Below, piece after piece: positions 43,088 through 54,648 of a stretch of DNA of 64,000 bases. The notes beneath the pieces are model-generated. The model was not told the origin of the DNA. It saw nothing but the letters and a program-made list of their open reading frames with translations, and ran no database searches. The stretch lies in NCBI RefSeq assembly GCF_000472865.1, contig NZ_AXAP01000003.1:91227-155226 (forward strand). The letters run 5' to 3'. Within the stretch, counting starts at the first letter, position 1; every line of letters begins with the position of its first letter. Source of the DNA: Bradyrhizobium elkanii WSM2783. GTDB taxonomy: Bacteria; Pseudomonadota; Alphaproteobacteria; Rhizobiales; Xanthobacteraceae. Position numbers and translations under genes: made by a program.

Positions 43088-44338
43088 TCAGTACTTCTTG
43101 CATTCCGGAATGGTGCGGCTCGGCAGGCCGATCTTGGCGAACACCGCCGGATCGTAACCGAGCGTCTGGTTCACGTTCGGGATCACCTTCACGACCTTGC
43201 TGAACAGGGCGCCCTTGCCGTCATCCACCACCTCGGTCACGAAATTGGTGCCGATTGCCTGCCGGTTGGAATCGAGCTTGATCTTGCCGTTGGGCGCGTC
43301 GAGCTCGATCTTGGCCAGCGCGTCCTTGAGCTTTGCCTGGTTATTGCTGAGGTCGCCATTGACCTCACGCAGCGCCAGGATCAGCGCCATGGTCGAGCCG
43401 TAATAATTGGTGGCGAGCAGCGAAGGGCTCGGGAAGCGCTTGTTCGGCGGGAAGGAGTCCTGATAGGCTTTCACGAATTTCTGCCAGCCGGGATCCTCCC
43501 AGGTGTCGGCTTGGCCGCTCGCGGCGATGGTGCCGATCAACGCGTTCTTGGCGTTGCCCTTGGAGGACAGGATGGTCTGGTCGATCATGATCGAGCCGCC
43601 CATCAGATGCGCCTTGCCGCCGGCCTGCTGATACTGGTTGAGGAAGTTGACGGCATCGGCACCGCCGAGGCCGAGATAGATCGCATCGACATCGTCGGGC
43701 AGAGCGGCGATCACCGAGGCGAAGTCCTTGGTGCCGAGCGGCACCCATTGCCGGTTCGTGACCTGTCCCCCGGCGCCGCAGAATTCAAGCACGAGACCGA
43801 ACACCTGAGTGTAGATGAAGGAGTAATCCTCACCGACGGTCGCGATCTTGCGATAGCCCTTGGTGTCATAGGCGTATTTGCCGAGACCGACCTGCCACTG
43901 CGCGCCGTCCATGTTGTAGCGGAAGAAGTTCGGAGCCGGATCGACATAGGTCGTCTCCTGCGCACCGGACGCGGCGTTGACGAAGGTCAGCTCGGGACGT
44001 GACTTGGCAAAATTCTTCACCGCGATGCCTTCGTCGCCGGAGAGCGGCGAGAGCAGGATCTGCACCTTGTCCTGCTCGATCAGCTTGCGCACGGCGCGCA
44101 CCGCGGAATCGGGCGTCGCATCCGTCGAGGCGATGACGAATTCGAGCTCCTTGTCGCCGACCTTCTTGCCGAGCGTGTTGAGCGCGGTCTGGAAACCGCG
44201 GATGCCGTCCTCGCCGAGCACGGTGTAGGTGCCTTCGAGGGTTGCGGTGACGCCGACCTTGATCTTCTCCTGCGCGACTGCGGCGCCTGAAAGCAACAGG
44301 CTGCCTAGCGCGATCAGTCCCACACTGCCTCTCAACAT
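43088..44338 (-). CDS. Periplasmic solute-binding protein (Leu/Ile/Val-BP family)
   Basis: A 416-residue type-I periplasmic binding protein with a signal peptide (LIALGSLLLSGAAVA, cleavage AVA-QE). VGVTATLEGTYTVLGEDGIRG is the first lobe, and a Cys pair near 200 and at the C-terminal ECKKY may be oxidised. It gives specificity to the ABC system that follows (permeases at 39952-42034). It is the first gene of the minus-strand cluster and is separated from katG by a strong terminator. Confidence 0.9.
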   Translation of the reverse strand: MLRGSVGLIALGSLLLSGAAVAQEKIKVGVTATLEGTYTVLGEDGIRGFQTALNTLGKKVGDKELEFVIASTDATPDSAVRAVRKLIEQDKVQILLSPLSGDEGIAVKNFAKSRPELTFVNAASGAQETTYVDPAPNFFRYNMDGAQWQVGLGKYAYDTKGYRKIATVGEDYSFIYTQVFGLVLEFCGAGGQVTNRQWVPLGTKDFASVIAALPDDVDAIYLGLGGADAVNFLNQYQQAGGKAHLMGGSIMIDQTILSSKGNAKNALIGTIAASGQADTWEDPGWQKFVKAYQDSFPPNKRFPSPSLLATNYYGSTMALILALREVNGDLSNNQAKLKDALAKIELDAPNGKIKLDSNRQAIGTNFVTEVVDDGKGALFSKVVKVIPNVNQTLGYDPAVFAKIGLPSRTIPECKKY

Positions 44339-44544
44339 CGCTCTCCTCCTCTCATTTTGCAGCGTCTTGCATGCGGCCCGCGTGTTTGCGACGGCCGCGA
44401 CGTCTGGTTGTTGGGTGAAGGCTAACCGATGGCGGACGCAGCGCGGACGTCTCCGTGCCGCGCGGCTTGACGGGCAGTCTCATTTTGCATGCTGCGCCGC
44501 AGCGAGCTCTGGTGTGGGATTGCTGTGCGGACGGTGAACGCAAA
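44339..44544. promoter_or_regulatory. Upstream region of the solute-binding protein gene
   Basis: 206 bases without a gene, bounded by the katG terminator. The minus strand should carry the promoter of the transporter cluster. No clear operator was found. Confidence 0.4.
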
Positions 44545-44581
44545 GAGGGCGGCGTTTCAATCGCTTTGAAACGCCGCCCTC
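44545..44581 (-). terminator. Strong hairpin after katG
   Basis: A perfect 16-bp inverted repeat (44545-44560 with 44566-44581) around a five-base loop, followed on the minus strand by TTTGCG. It lies about 40 bases after the katG stop and should end its transcript. Confidence 0.85.
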
Positions 44582-44621
44582 TCCGATTTCTAATTTATCG
44601 CTTGTGACAGCCTTTAAGGCC

Positions 44622-47866
<3,245 letters not shown>

Positions 47867-47870
<4 letters not shown>

Positions 47871-48877
47871 CCGCTGTCGCGCAGCACGAGCTCGAAGCCG
47901 AGATCGATCCGGCGCTCGCCGCCGCGCTCGAGCGTCAGTGTCGCCGCGGTGCGGCCGATCGCATCGCCATGGACGCTGATGGTGCTCAGACTCGGCGAGA
48001 TCAGCCGTCCCATCTCGAGATCGCCGAGGCCGACGACCGCGACCGGCTGCGCCGCGGCCGGGCCGTCGCGCAGCAGCCCGGCCTTGCGCAGGCCGGCCAT
48101 GAAGCCGATGGCATGGGCGTCGTTGGCCGCGAACACGGCATCGACACCAGGCAAGTTCGCATGCGCGGCGACACTGCCGGACGCGTTGCGTTCGAGGATC
48201 AGCCGGCGCGGCGGTTGTAACCCGTGCGCCAGTGCGTGGTCCTCAAAGCCGAGCCATCGCCGCGTGCCGCGCGGGTCGTCGCCGCCGATGAAGGCGAGAT
48301 GCTGACGGCCCTGCGCGATGAAGTGCCGCGCGACCGCGACGCCGGCCTCGTAATTGTCGAAACCGGCAACGGCATCGATCGGATCGATCGGCAGCTCCCA
48401 GGTTTCGACGATCGGAATCCGCGCGTGACGCAGCAGGCGCTTGCCGTCCTCGGTTGCGGGCGAGCCGACCATGATGATTGCTTCCGGCCGCCGCGACAGC
48501 AGCGCCGCGAGCATGCGGTCCTCGCGCGCGGCGTCGTAGCGCGACTGCGCGAGGATCACGGAATAGTCGAGCGGTTCGAGCTTGTCGGAGAGGCCCTGCA
48601 CGGTGTCGGCAAAGATCGAGTTCGCGATCGTCGGCACCAGCACGCCGACCGAATTGGTCTTCGCGCTCGCAAGCGCTCCGGCGACCAGGTTGGGCACGTA
48701 GCCGAGTTCCCGCATCGCCTTCTCGACCCGGGCGCGGGTTTCCGGGGCGACCAAGTCCGGCAATCGGACCACCCGGCTCACCGTGATCGATGAGACGCCG
48801 GCGCGTTTCGCCACCGCCGACAGCGTCGGAGCCGCCTCGTCGGAACTGATTTCGGTCTCGGTCAGGTTGGAACCCAT
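47867..48877 (-). CDS. LacI-family repressor
   Basis: A 336-residue regulator with an N-terminal LacI helix-turn-helix (TLSAVAKRAGVSSITVSRVV), the hinge NLVAGALASAKTNSVGVL and a sugar-binding-type core ending in DLGFELVLRDSG. The frame is open to 48955, but those codons (MLALSYAMLALS) only translate the operator repeats; the ATG at 48877 is the likely start, and 48910 is another choice. It should bind the three repeated sites in the divergent region and repress the dioxygenase-transporter pair, and perhaps itself. Confidence 0.88.
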
Positions 48878-48921
48878 GGTGGCGGTGAATCTGCACGATT
48901 CCGGATTGCGCATCCATAGTG

Positions 48922-48978
48922 ACAGCGCTAGCATTGCATATGATAGCGCTAACATTCGGCCATGGTAGCGCTAGCATA
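48922..48978. promoter_or_regulatory. Triple LacI-type operator array
   Basis: Three copies of the palindromic core AGCGCT lie at 48924-48929, 48945-48950 and 48967-48972. Each has the wider form TAGCGCTA(A/G)CAT, apart from one base in the first copy. Spacing is 21 and 22 bp, two helical turns, so bound repressors would face the same side. The array lies between the LacI gene and the dioxygenase gene. Confidence 0.85.
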
Positions 48979-48998
48979 ACAAAAGGAGGAACCGCCGT

Positions 48999-49871
48999 AT
49001 GATTTCAGACGAAGTGGTCCAGGCCTACCGGCGCGACGGGGTGATCGTCGTCCCCGAGGTGCTCGATAAGGATACTCTGGCGCGGGTCCGCACCGTGCTG
49101 GCTGAACTGGTCGCCGGTGCCGCTGATGTCACCGAGCACACCGACGTCTATGACCTCGAACCCGGCCACACCCAAGAGAACCCGAGGGTCCGCCGCATCA
49201 AGGCGCCGCACAAGGTGCACCCGATCTTCGATCAGATCGTGCGCAGCGAGCCGGTCATCTCCATCCTTACCAAGCTGATCGGCCCTGGCCTGCGCCTGCA
49301 TGGCTCCAAGCTCAACATGAAATCCGCGCAGTACGGCTCGCCGGTCGAGTGGCATCAGGACTGGGCGTTCTATCCCCACACCAATGACGACATCCTTGCG
49401 ATCGGCGTGCTGCTCGACGACTGCGATCTGGAGAACGGTCCCATGCTGGTGACGCCCGGGTCGCATGTCGGCGACACCATGTGGGATCATCATGGTGAGG
49501 ACGGTTGCTTCGCCGGCCTGATCGACCCTGATGTGATTCAGGACGAGATCAAGCGTGCGGTGCCCTGCATCGGCAAGGCCGGCAGCATGTCGTTCCATCA
49601 CGTGCGCGCGCTGCACGGCTCGGCGACCAACACCTCGAACCGCCCGCGCAACCTGCTGCTCTATGAGGTTGCGGCAAGCGATGCCTGGCCGCTGGCCGGC
49701 GTGAAGGACTTTGCCGAGTTCGACAGCCGTCTGCTCGCCGGCGGCTCGGTGGTCGCGCCGCGCATGACCAGCGTTCCCGTGCGCATGCCGCTGCCGCCGC
49801 CGAAGCGCCAAGGCTCGATCTACGAAACGCAGTCCGCGTCGAAAAAGAGCTACTTCACGCGCGCTGCCTGA
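48999..49871 (+). CDS. Phytanoyl-CoA dioxygenase family protein
   Basis: A 290-residue Fe(II)/2-oxoglutarate oxygenase. The iron-binding HxD is His119/Asp121 in EWHQDWAF and the distal His206 in ALHGSATN; the Arg that holds 2-oxoglutarate is in NTSNRPRNLLLYE. Such enzymes hydroxylate small acids, CoA esters or methylated compounds. AAAGGAGG precedes the ATG. It is controlled by the operator array and followed by a transporter gene, so the substrate of both is probably the same imported metabolite. Confidence 0.87.
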   Translation: MISDEVVQAYRRDGVIVVPEVLDKDTLARVRTVLAELVAGAADVTEHTDVYDLEPGHTQENPRVRRIKAPHKVHPIFDQIVRSEPVISILTKLIGPGLRLHGSKLNMKSAQYGSPVEWHQDWAFYPHTNDDILAIGVLLDDCDLENGPMLVTPGSHVGDTMWDHHGEDGCFAGLIDPDVIQDEIKRAVPCIGKAGSMSFHHVRALHGSATNTSNRPRNLLLYEVAASDAWPLAGVKDFAEFDSRLLAGGSVVAPRMTSVPVRMPLPPPKRQGSIYETQSASKKSYFTRAA

Positions 49872-49882
49872 AAGAAATCTGA

Positions 49883-49916
49883 CGAAGCCCGCGGGGAGCA
49901 ACTCCCGTGGGCTTCG
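49883..49916 (+). terminator. Hairpin after the dioxygenase gene
   Basis: Inverted repeat CGAAGCCCGCGGGGAG / CTCCCGTGGGCTTCG with one bulge and one wobble and a three-base loop. It has no T-run, so it may attenuate between the dioxygenase and transporter genes or protect the upstream message. Confidence 0.6.
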
Positions 49917-49958
49917 CGCTTGCGACGACCAAAAACAAATCAACAGGGATGGAAACCA

Positions 49959-51308
49959 ATGACCGAGCTCAAGGCCGGCGGCGCCGGCCAATCGCGTTTA
50001 CGTGTGATCCTTGCTGCGAGCGTCGGCTCCGCGCTCGAATGGTATGACTTCTTCCTCTATGGCACGGCGGCTGCGCTGGTGTTCGGCGAGCTGTTCTTTC
50101 CCAAGAGCGATCCCGTCGTCGGAACGCTGCTGGCATTCCTGACCTTCGGTGTCGGCTTCGTGGTGCGCCCGTTGGGCGGCATCATTTTCGGCATCATGGG
50201 TGATCGCTATGGCCGCAAGCCGGTGCTGGTCGCGACGCTGCTGATGATCGGCGTCGGCACTACCGCGATCGGGCTGCTGCCGACCTACAATCAGATCGGG
50301 ATCTGGGCGCCATTGCTGCTGGTCGCAATGCGCGTGGTGCAGGGCCTTGGCGCCGGCGCTGAATATGGCGGGGCGGTGATCTATCTGGTGGAGAACGCGC
50401 CGGCGAGGCATCGCGGCTTCTGGGGCGGCTTCGCGCCGCTTGGCGTATCCGTCGGCAATCTGCTTGCCGCAGGCGCCTTTGCGCTGGTGACCATGCTGCC
50501 GCGCGAGGCGATGTTGAGCTGGGGCTGGCGCCTGCCGTTCCTGGCGAGCTTCCTGTTGATCCTGGTCGGCATCTTCGTGCGCCTGCGCGTGACGGAAACG
50601 CCTGTCTATACCGAGGCCGTCGTCGCGCGCGGCAAGGTCGAGCGCAACCCGGCCATGGAGGCGCTGCGCCAGCATCCGCGCAACTTCCTGGTCGTGCTCG
50701 GCGCGCGGATGGCCGAGAACGGGCTCGGCTATTTCTTCCCGGTGTTCGGCCTCAGCTACGTCATCACCACCGTGGGCGTCCCGAAATCGGAGGCGCTGAG
50801 CGCGCTGATGCTCGCATTCACCGTCGAACTGTTCGCGATCCTCGGCTTTGCGGCGCTGTCCGATCGCATCGGACGGCGGCCGGTCTACATGTTTGGCGCG
50901 CTCGCCGGCGTGGCGCTGGCGTTCCCGTTCTTCTGGATGGTCGGCACCAAGGAGTGGATCTGGATCGCGGTGGCCTTCATCCTGGCACGGGCCGTGGTGA
51001 CGGCCGCGATGTTCGGACCGCAAGCGGCTTACTTCGCCGAGCTGTTCCCGCCGCAGCGGCGCTTTGCCGGATTCGCGTTTGCGCGCGAGCTTGGCTCGCT
51101 GCTTGCGGGCGGTCCGGCGCCGTTCGTCGCAACGGCGCTGGTCGCGGCCTATGGCAGTTGGTGGCCGGTCGCCTGCTACGCGATGTTCCTGTCGCTGTGT
51201 ACGGTGATCGCGGTGTGGATCGGGCCCGAGACCTATCGGGAGGATATCGCCGCCGACGAGCCCGTGGTGCAGCACGACTTGCCCGTGGCGATGCCGCAGC
51301 GGGCCTGA
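49959..51308 (+). CDS. MFS transporter, metabolite:H+ symporter type
   Basis: A 449-residue transporter with twelve hydrophobic segments. The MHS-family signatures are present: SALEWYDFFLYGTAAALVFG at the first helix, GDRYGRKPVLV in loop 2-3, and RVVQGLGAGAEYGGA in helix 4. Relatives import carboxylates, betaines or osmolytes such as ectoine and proline betaine. ATG at 49959 is preferred to the upstream frame start at 49920. It probably imports the substrate of the neighbouring oxygenase. Confidence 0.9.
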   Translation: MTELKAGGAGQSRLRVILAASVGSALEWYDFFLYGTAAALVFGELFFPKSDPVVGTLLAFLTFGVGFVVRPLGGIIFGIMGDRYGRKPVLVATLLMIGVGTTAIGLLPTYNQIGIWAPLLLVAMRVVQGLGAGAEYGGAVIYLVENAPARHRGFWGGFAPLGVSVGNLLAAGAFALVTMLPREAMLSWGWRLPFLASFLLILVGIFVRLRVTETPVYTEAVVARGKVERNPAMEALRQHPRNFLVVLGARMAENGLGYFFPVFGLSYVITTVGVPKSEALSALMLAFTVELFAILGFAALSDRIGRRPVYMFGALAGVALAFPFFWMVGTKEWIWIAVAFILARAVVTAAMFGPQAAYFAELFPPQRRFAGFAFARELGSLLAGGPAPFVATALVAAYGSWWPVACYAMFLSLCTVIAVWIGPETYREDIAADEPVVQHDLPVAMPQRA

Positions 51309-51330
51309 GGGCAGCGCAGCTACTCCGCGT

Positions 51331-51365
51331 CCAGTCGCCGCTCTGCTTCGTGAAGCGGCGACTGG
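51331..51365. terminator. Bidirectional hairpin between convergent genes
   Basis: A perfect 12-bp stem CCAGTCGCCGCT / AGCGGCGACTGG (51331-51342 and 51354-51365) with an 11-base loop, between the MFS gene and the convergent VOC gene. Confidence 0.7.
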
Positions 51366-51391
51366 CCGACGCGCTGCGGGCAACGCCGTTG

Positions 51392-52057
51392 CTATGACGG
51401 CAACGGCTTGCCGGCCTGTTCATTGACGATGTACTCGGCGTACCAGTCAGGCCAGTTCTCATCGCGCTGGCCGCCATTCCGCTTCTCGTGCTCGCCATGC
51501 GCGGCCGCCGCACGCCGGAGCGCGCTCGCGAGATCGGTACGCGAGGCGAATGTCGTGCCGTCCGTGTCCACGCGTCCCGGCAAACGCGCGGTTATTTCCT
51601 GGAGCAGCCAGCCGTTGCCATCAGGATCGCTGAAGGAGACAAACGACTGGTAGCTGCCACGCTCGGGATCGGGGCCGCTGACCCGCAGCCGACCAAATAG
51701 ATAGGGTTCGTCAGTGCCAGTGTGCACGTCGCCGCCGCCGTGGAAGGCCTCGCTGACCTTGACGCCGCGACTGAGCAGATCGTTGCGGGCGGCCTCGATG
51801 TCGGAGACGACCAGATAGAGGCCTTGCGCGGAGCCGGGCGCCGCCGCGGTGACGTTCTTGCCGAAGATGACTGAACAGGGCGAGCCAGGCGGCGTGAACT
51901 GGATCACGCGCCAGTCACCCGCGGCGAAGTCGGCATCGAGCCTCCAGCCAAGGTTCGCGTAGAACTGCTTCGCGCGGTCGACATCCGAAACGGGAATGAC
52001 GAGGATCTCCAGCTTCATGTCGACCCGCACGCTCGCGCCTTCGGTTGCACCCGTCAT
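51392..52057 (-). CDS. VOC-family (glyoxalase/dioxygenase-fold) protein
   Basis: A 221-residue protein with a VOC domain at about 14-150 (KLEILVIPVSDVDRAKQFYANLGW at the start; SFSDPDGNGWLLQEI at the end, cut here as two motifs). Metal ligands are not all visible, so it may bind without catalysis. Residues 160-221 form a charged extension that resembles a carboxy-terminal helix seen in some fosfomycin-resistance-like and bleomycin-like relatives. GGGAG precedes the ATG at 52057; Met at 52018 is another start. A 51-base gap separates it from the epoxide hydrolase gene before it. Confidence 0.78.
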   Translation of the reverse strand: MTGATEGASVRVDMKLEILVIPVSDVDRAKQFYANLGWRLDADFAAGDWRVIQFTPPGSPCSVIFGKNVTAAAPGSAQGLYLVVSDIEAARNDLLSRGVKVSEAFHGGGDVHTGTDEPYLFGRLRVSGPDPERGSYQSFVSFSDPDGNGWLLQEITARLPGRVDTDGTTFASRTDLASALRRAAAAHGEHEKRNGGQRDENWPDWYAEYIVNEQAGKPLPS

Positions 52058-52108
52058 GGATATCTCCCTGATGTTGGTCGTCGGTTGGCGTGCCCGTTCA
52101 TATATCGA

Positions 52109-53461
52109 CTATCGCAGCGGCCTGAACGCGGCTCGGATCTCCGCGCTGAAGAGCTCCGGCTGCTCCCAGGCCGCGAAGTGGCCGCCCTTCTCGACCTCGT
52201 GGAAATAGATGAGGTTGCGATAGGCGCGTCGGGCCCAGGTCTCCGGGGCTTGATAGCTTTCCCCCGGAAATACCGTGATGGCAACCGGCAGCGAGATCTC
52301 GGAAGTCTTTTCTCCGGCCGCCAGCACAGGGCTGCGCCCACCGCCGTATTCCCAATAGATCCGCGCCGCCGACGTTGCGCTGTTCGTCAGCCAGTAAAGC
52401 GTGATGTCGTCGAGCACCTCGTCAGGCGACTTTTCTGGATCGCTGTTGTCGTAGGTCCAATTCGTGAAGCCGGGATGGCCGAGCATCCATGCTGCGAGAC
52501 CTGTGGGAGAGTCCGCCAAGGCGTAGCCGATGGTCTGGGGCCGCGCGCCCATGATCACCGCGTACGACCTGTTGCCTTTTTTGGCTGCCGCGCTGAGCGC
52601 GTCGAACGCCGCGCGTTCCTTCTCGGACAGTCCCTCCGGCGCCGGCCCACCGGCGGCGATCACCGCGGCAATCTCTGATGGCACGACCGCCGGCAGGTTG
52701 ATGTGGACGCCGAGCAGGCCTGCCGGCGCCAGGCGCGCCATCGCGCTCGACACGGGCGAGCCCCAGTCGCCGCCCTGCGCGACGTATTTCGTATAGCCAA
52801 GGCGCTGCATCAGTTCCGCCCAGCTTCGCGCGATGCGGTCGGGACCCCACCCGGTGTCGATCGGCTTGCCGGAGAAGCCGAAGCCCGGCATCGAAGGGAT
52901 GATCACGTCGAAGGCGTCCTGCGCGCGTCCGCCGTGGGCAGTCGGATCCGTGAGCGGACCGATGACCTTGAGGTTCTCGAACACCGAGCCCGGCCAGCCA
53001 TGGGTGATGATGACCGGTAGCGCATTGGGATGCCTGGAGCGGACGTGAATAAAATAAATATCGAGGCCGTCGATCTCGGTCATGAACTGGGGCAGAGAGT
53101 TCAGCTTCGCTTCCGCCTTTCGCCAGTCGTAGCCTTTGCCCCAATATTCGACGAGCGGCTTGAGGTTGCCGAGTTGGATGCCCTGCGACTGGTCATTGAC
53201 CGTCTCCCGGTCGGGCCAGCGCGTCGCTACGATCCGCCGGCGAAGCTCAACGAGGTCTTCTTCGGGGACGTTGACGCGGAACGGCCGGATCGCATCGCTT
53301 GTGTCAGCCGGCGCCGGATAGGCGGGAAACAGGCTGGCCGCGCCTGCGACAGCGATTCCCATCGCGGTCGCAGTCAGCAACTTGCGCCTGTCCTGGTTGA
53401 CGATCTCGGGATTCGTTTGCTCCGCCGCGACTGCGACGGGTGTCTCGATGCGAGCGGTCAT
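52109..53461 (-). CDS. Exported epoxide hydrolase
   Basis: A 450-residue alpha/beta hydrolase of the microsomal epoxide hydrolase type. A Tat-like signal is present (QDRRKLLTATAMG, Arg25-Arg26, then a hydrophobic stretch to about 50). The EHN lid domain follows (RPFRVNVPEEDLVELRRRI), then the oxyanion motif HGWPG (154-158), the nucleophile Asp232 in GGDWGSPV and the catalytic His in KGGHFAAWEQP. It would open epoxides to diols in the periplasm. AAGGAG is eight bases before the ATG. It is probably co-transcribed with the VOC gene. Confidence 0.87.
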   Translation of the reverse strand: MTARIETPVAVAAEQTNPEIVNQDRRKLLTATAMGIAVAGAASLFPAYPAPADTSDAIRPFRVNVPEEDLVELRRRIVATRWPDRETVNDQSQGIQLGNLKPLVEYWGKGYDWRKAEAKLNSLPQFMTEIDGLDIYFIHVRSRHPNALPVIITHGWPGSVFENLKVIGPLTDPTAHGGRAQDAFDVIIPSMPGFGFSGKPIDTGWGPDRIARSWAELMQRLGYTKYVAQGGDWGSPVSSAMARLAPAGLLGVHINLPAVVPSEIAAVIAAGGPAPEGLSEKERAAFDALSAAAKKGNRSYAVIMGARPQTIGYALADSPTGLAAWMLGHPGFTNWTYDNSDPEKSPDEVLDDITLYWLTNSATSAARIYWEYGGGRSPVLAAGEKTSEISLPVAITVFPGESYQAPETWARRAYRNLIYFHEVEKGGHFAAWEQPELFSAEIRAAFRPLR

Positions 53462-53695
53462 TGAACTGTCTCCTTTGAATCAGAAGTCGTCGACAAAGCA
53501 GCGATCAGTTCGGCGGTCGTCACCGTTTCGAGGAAATGGTCGGGGACCTTCGGTTCCTTCTCTCACGCGATTTCACGATCATTTTATGCCCGCATCGGGA
53601 CAGATGGGATGCGGATCCAGACAGGATTTACAATCTATTTGAAATGATAGTTGTCATCCAACGGGGAACTGCCCCAATCTGGCTTGGAGCCGCAT
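53462..53695. other. Intergenic region between epoxide hydrolase and small ORF
   Basis: No gene is supported. It should carry the minus-strand promoter for the epoxide hydrolase. AT-rich parts near 53,575-53,650. Confidence 0.4.
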
Positions 53696-53842
53696 ATGGG
53701 TGAGGTCGTTCGATTTGTTCCAAAGTCTGAGCTCGAGCGGGCCCGGCTTATCCGGGAAGCGCGTGCGATCTACGACGCCATATTCCCGGCGGCGGATGAA
53801 GCCAGCTCACAGCAGGACGACGAAACGCCGCAACGCCGGTGA
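53696..53842 (+). CDS. Small conserved-type hypothetical protein
   Basis: A 48-residue protein, MGEVVRFVPKSELERARLIR at the start, helical and charged, with a polar tail. TTGGAG stands seven bases before the ATG at 53696; a longer frame from a TTG at 53651 is less likely. I recall small proteins with the VRFVPKSELERARLIREA pattern in Bradyrhizobium, function unknown. No partner is evident. Confidence 0.55.
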   Translation: MGEVVRFVPKSELERARLIREARAIYDAIFPAADEASSQQDDETPQRR

Positions 53843-54210
53843 TTTTACCGTTAGACGGCTGCCTTGGCGCGCATTGAGCGCTCCGGCCTCGATCGAAATA
53901 TATCATTGGCGCCAGCAGCGACGGTCGACGCGCTTGCATTCGACGTCTTCCCGCGATCAACCGCGCTGACATCGCCGCCTCATTACAGAGAATCTCCCCG
54001 GCGCGTTAGGCGGGCACGGATCATCCCGCCGCCATTGTGGTGATGCCCGCGCTCCCTCGGATCGCGCGGAGAAGATACCTTTGGCGCTGGCTCGACTGCC
54101 AACCGCGGCCGAACCCCCTTGAGTTCAGCCAGGAAGTGCGTGTAAACGGGTTACAGAAAAATAGAACATCGTTCTGCTCCGCAGAACGAGCGGGCCCGGA
54201 GGAATCGAGC
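53843..54210. other. Gene-free region
   Basis: 368 bases without a supported gene. Open frames here have no ribosome-binding site and unusual composition. It should contain the promoter for the five-gene plus-strand cluster that starts at 54211. Confidence 0.4.
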
Positions 54211-54648
54211 GTGAACCCTGATGCGGCATCGACCGACCGGCCAACTGTTGCGTTCGACAATCAGTTGGTCGATGCGTTCAAGACCATTCCAGAGTTGCTG
54301 TCGCGCGACGAGAAGCTGATCGGCCGCGGCCGGCTGCTTGACGTGGAGTGTCTGCTCGGACCCACGGTGCAGCCCTTTCATGTGACCATTTGCGGCGGGC
54401 GCATCCTCGATATGACTCCCGCGCCGGTGCTGATGCGGTCCTGGCGCTTCGCCTATCGCGCGACGCCGGCCGCGTATCGCGCCTATTGGCAGGCGGTGCC
54501 GACGCCGGGCTGGCACGATCTGCTCGCGCTTACCAAGCGCGGGGAGGCGACACTGGAAGGCGATCTGCATCCCTTCATGTCGCACCTGCAGTACTTCAAG
54601 GATCTCCTGGCGCTGCCACGTCGCAGCGGATTGGTGAGCGCGCCATGA
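54211..54648 (+). CDS. SCP2-like (sterol-carrier-type) protein
   Basis: A 145-residue protein with a GTG start; GGAGG stands nine bases upstream. The middle (VTICGGRILDMTPAPVLMRS, then WHDLLALTKRGEATLEGDLH) has the strand-helix order of SCP2 domains, which hold hydrophobic ligands. The identification is by pattern only. It overlaps the hydrolase gene by four bases (ATGA at 54645), so both act together, perhaps as substrate carrier and hydrolase. Confidence 0.55.
   Translation: MNPDAASTDRPTVAFDNQLVDAFKTIPELLSRDEKLIGRGRLLDVECLLGPTVQPFHVTICGGRILDMTPAPVLMRSWRFAYRATPAAYRAYWQAVPTPGWHDLLALTKRGEATLEGDLHPFMSHLQYFKDLLALPRRSGLVSAP

Noticed and set aside
48878..48955. Upstream extension of the LacI gene (MLALSYAMLALS)
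   Set aside because: These codons are the translated operator repeats; the HTH domain begins shortly after the ATG at 48877.
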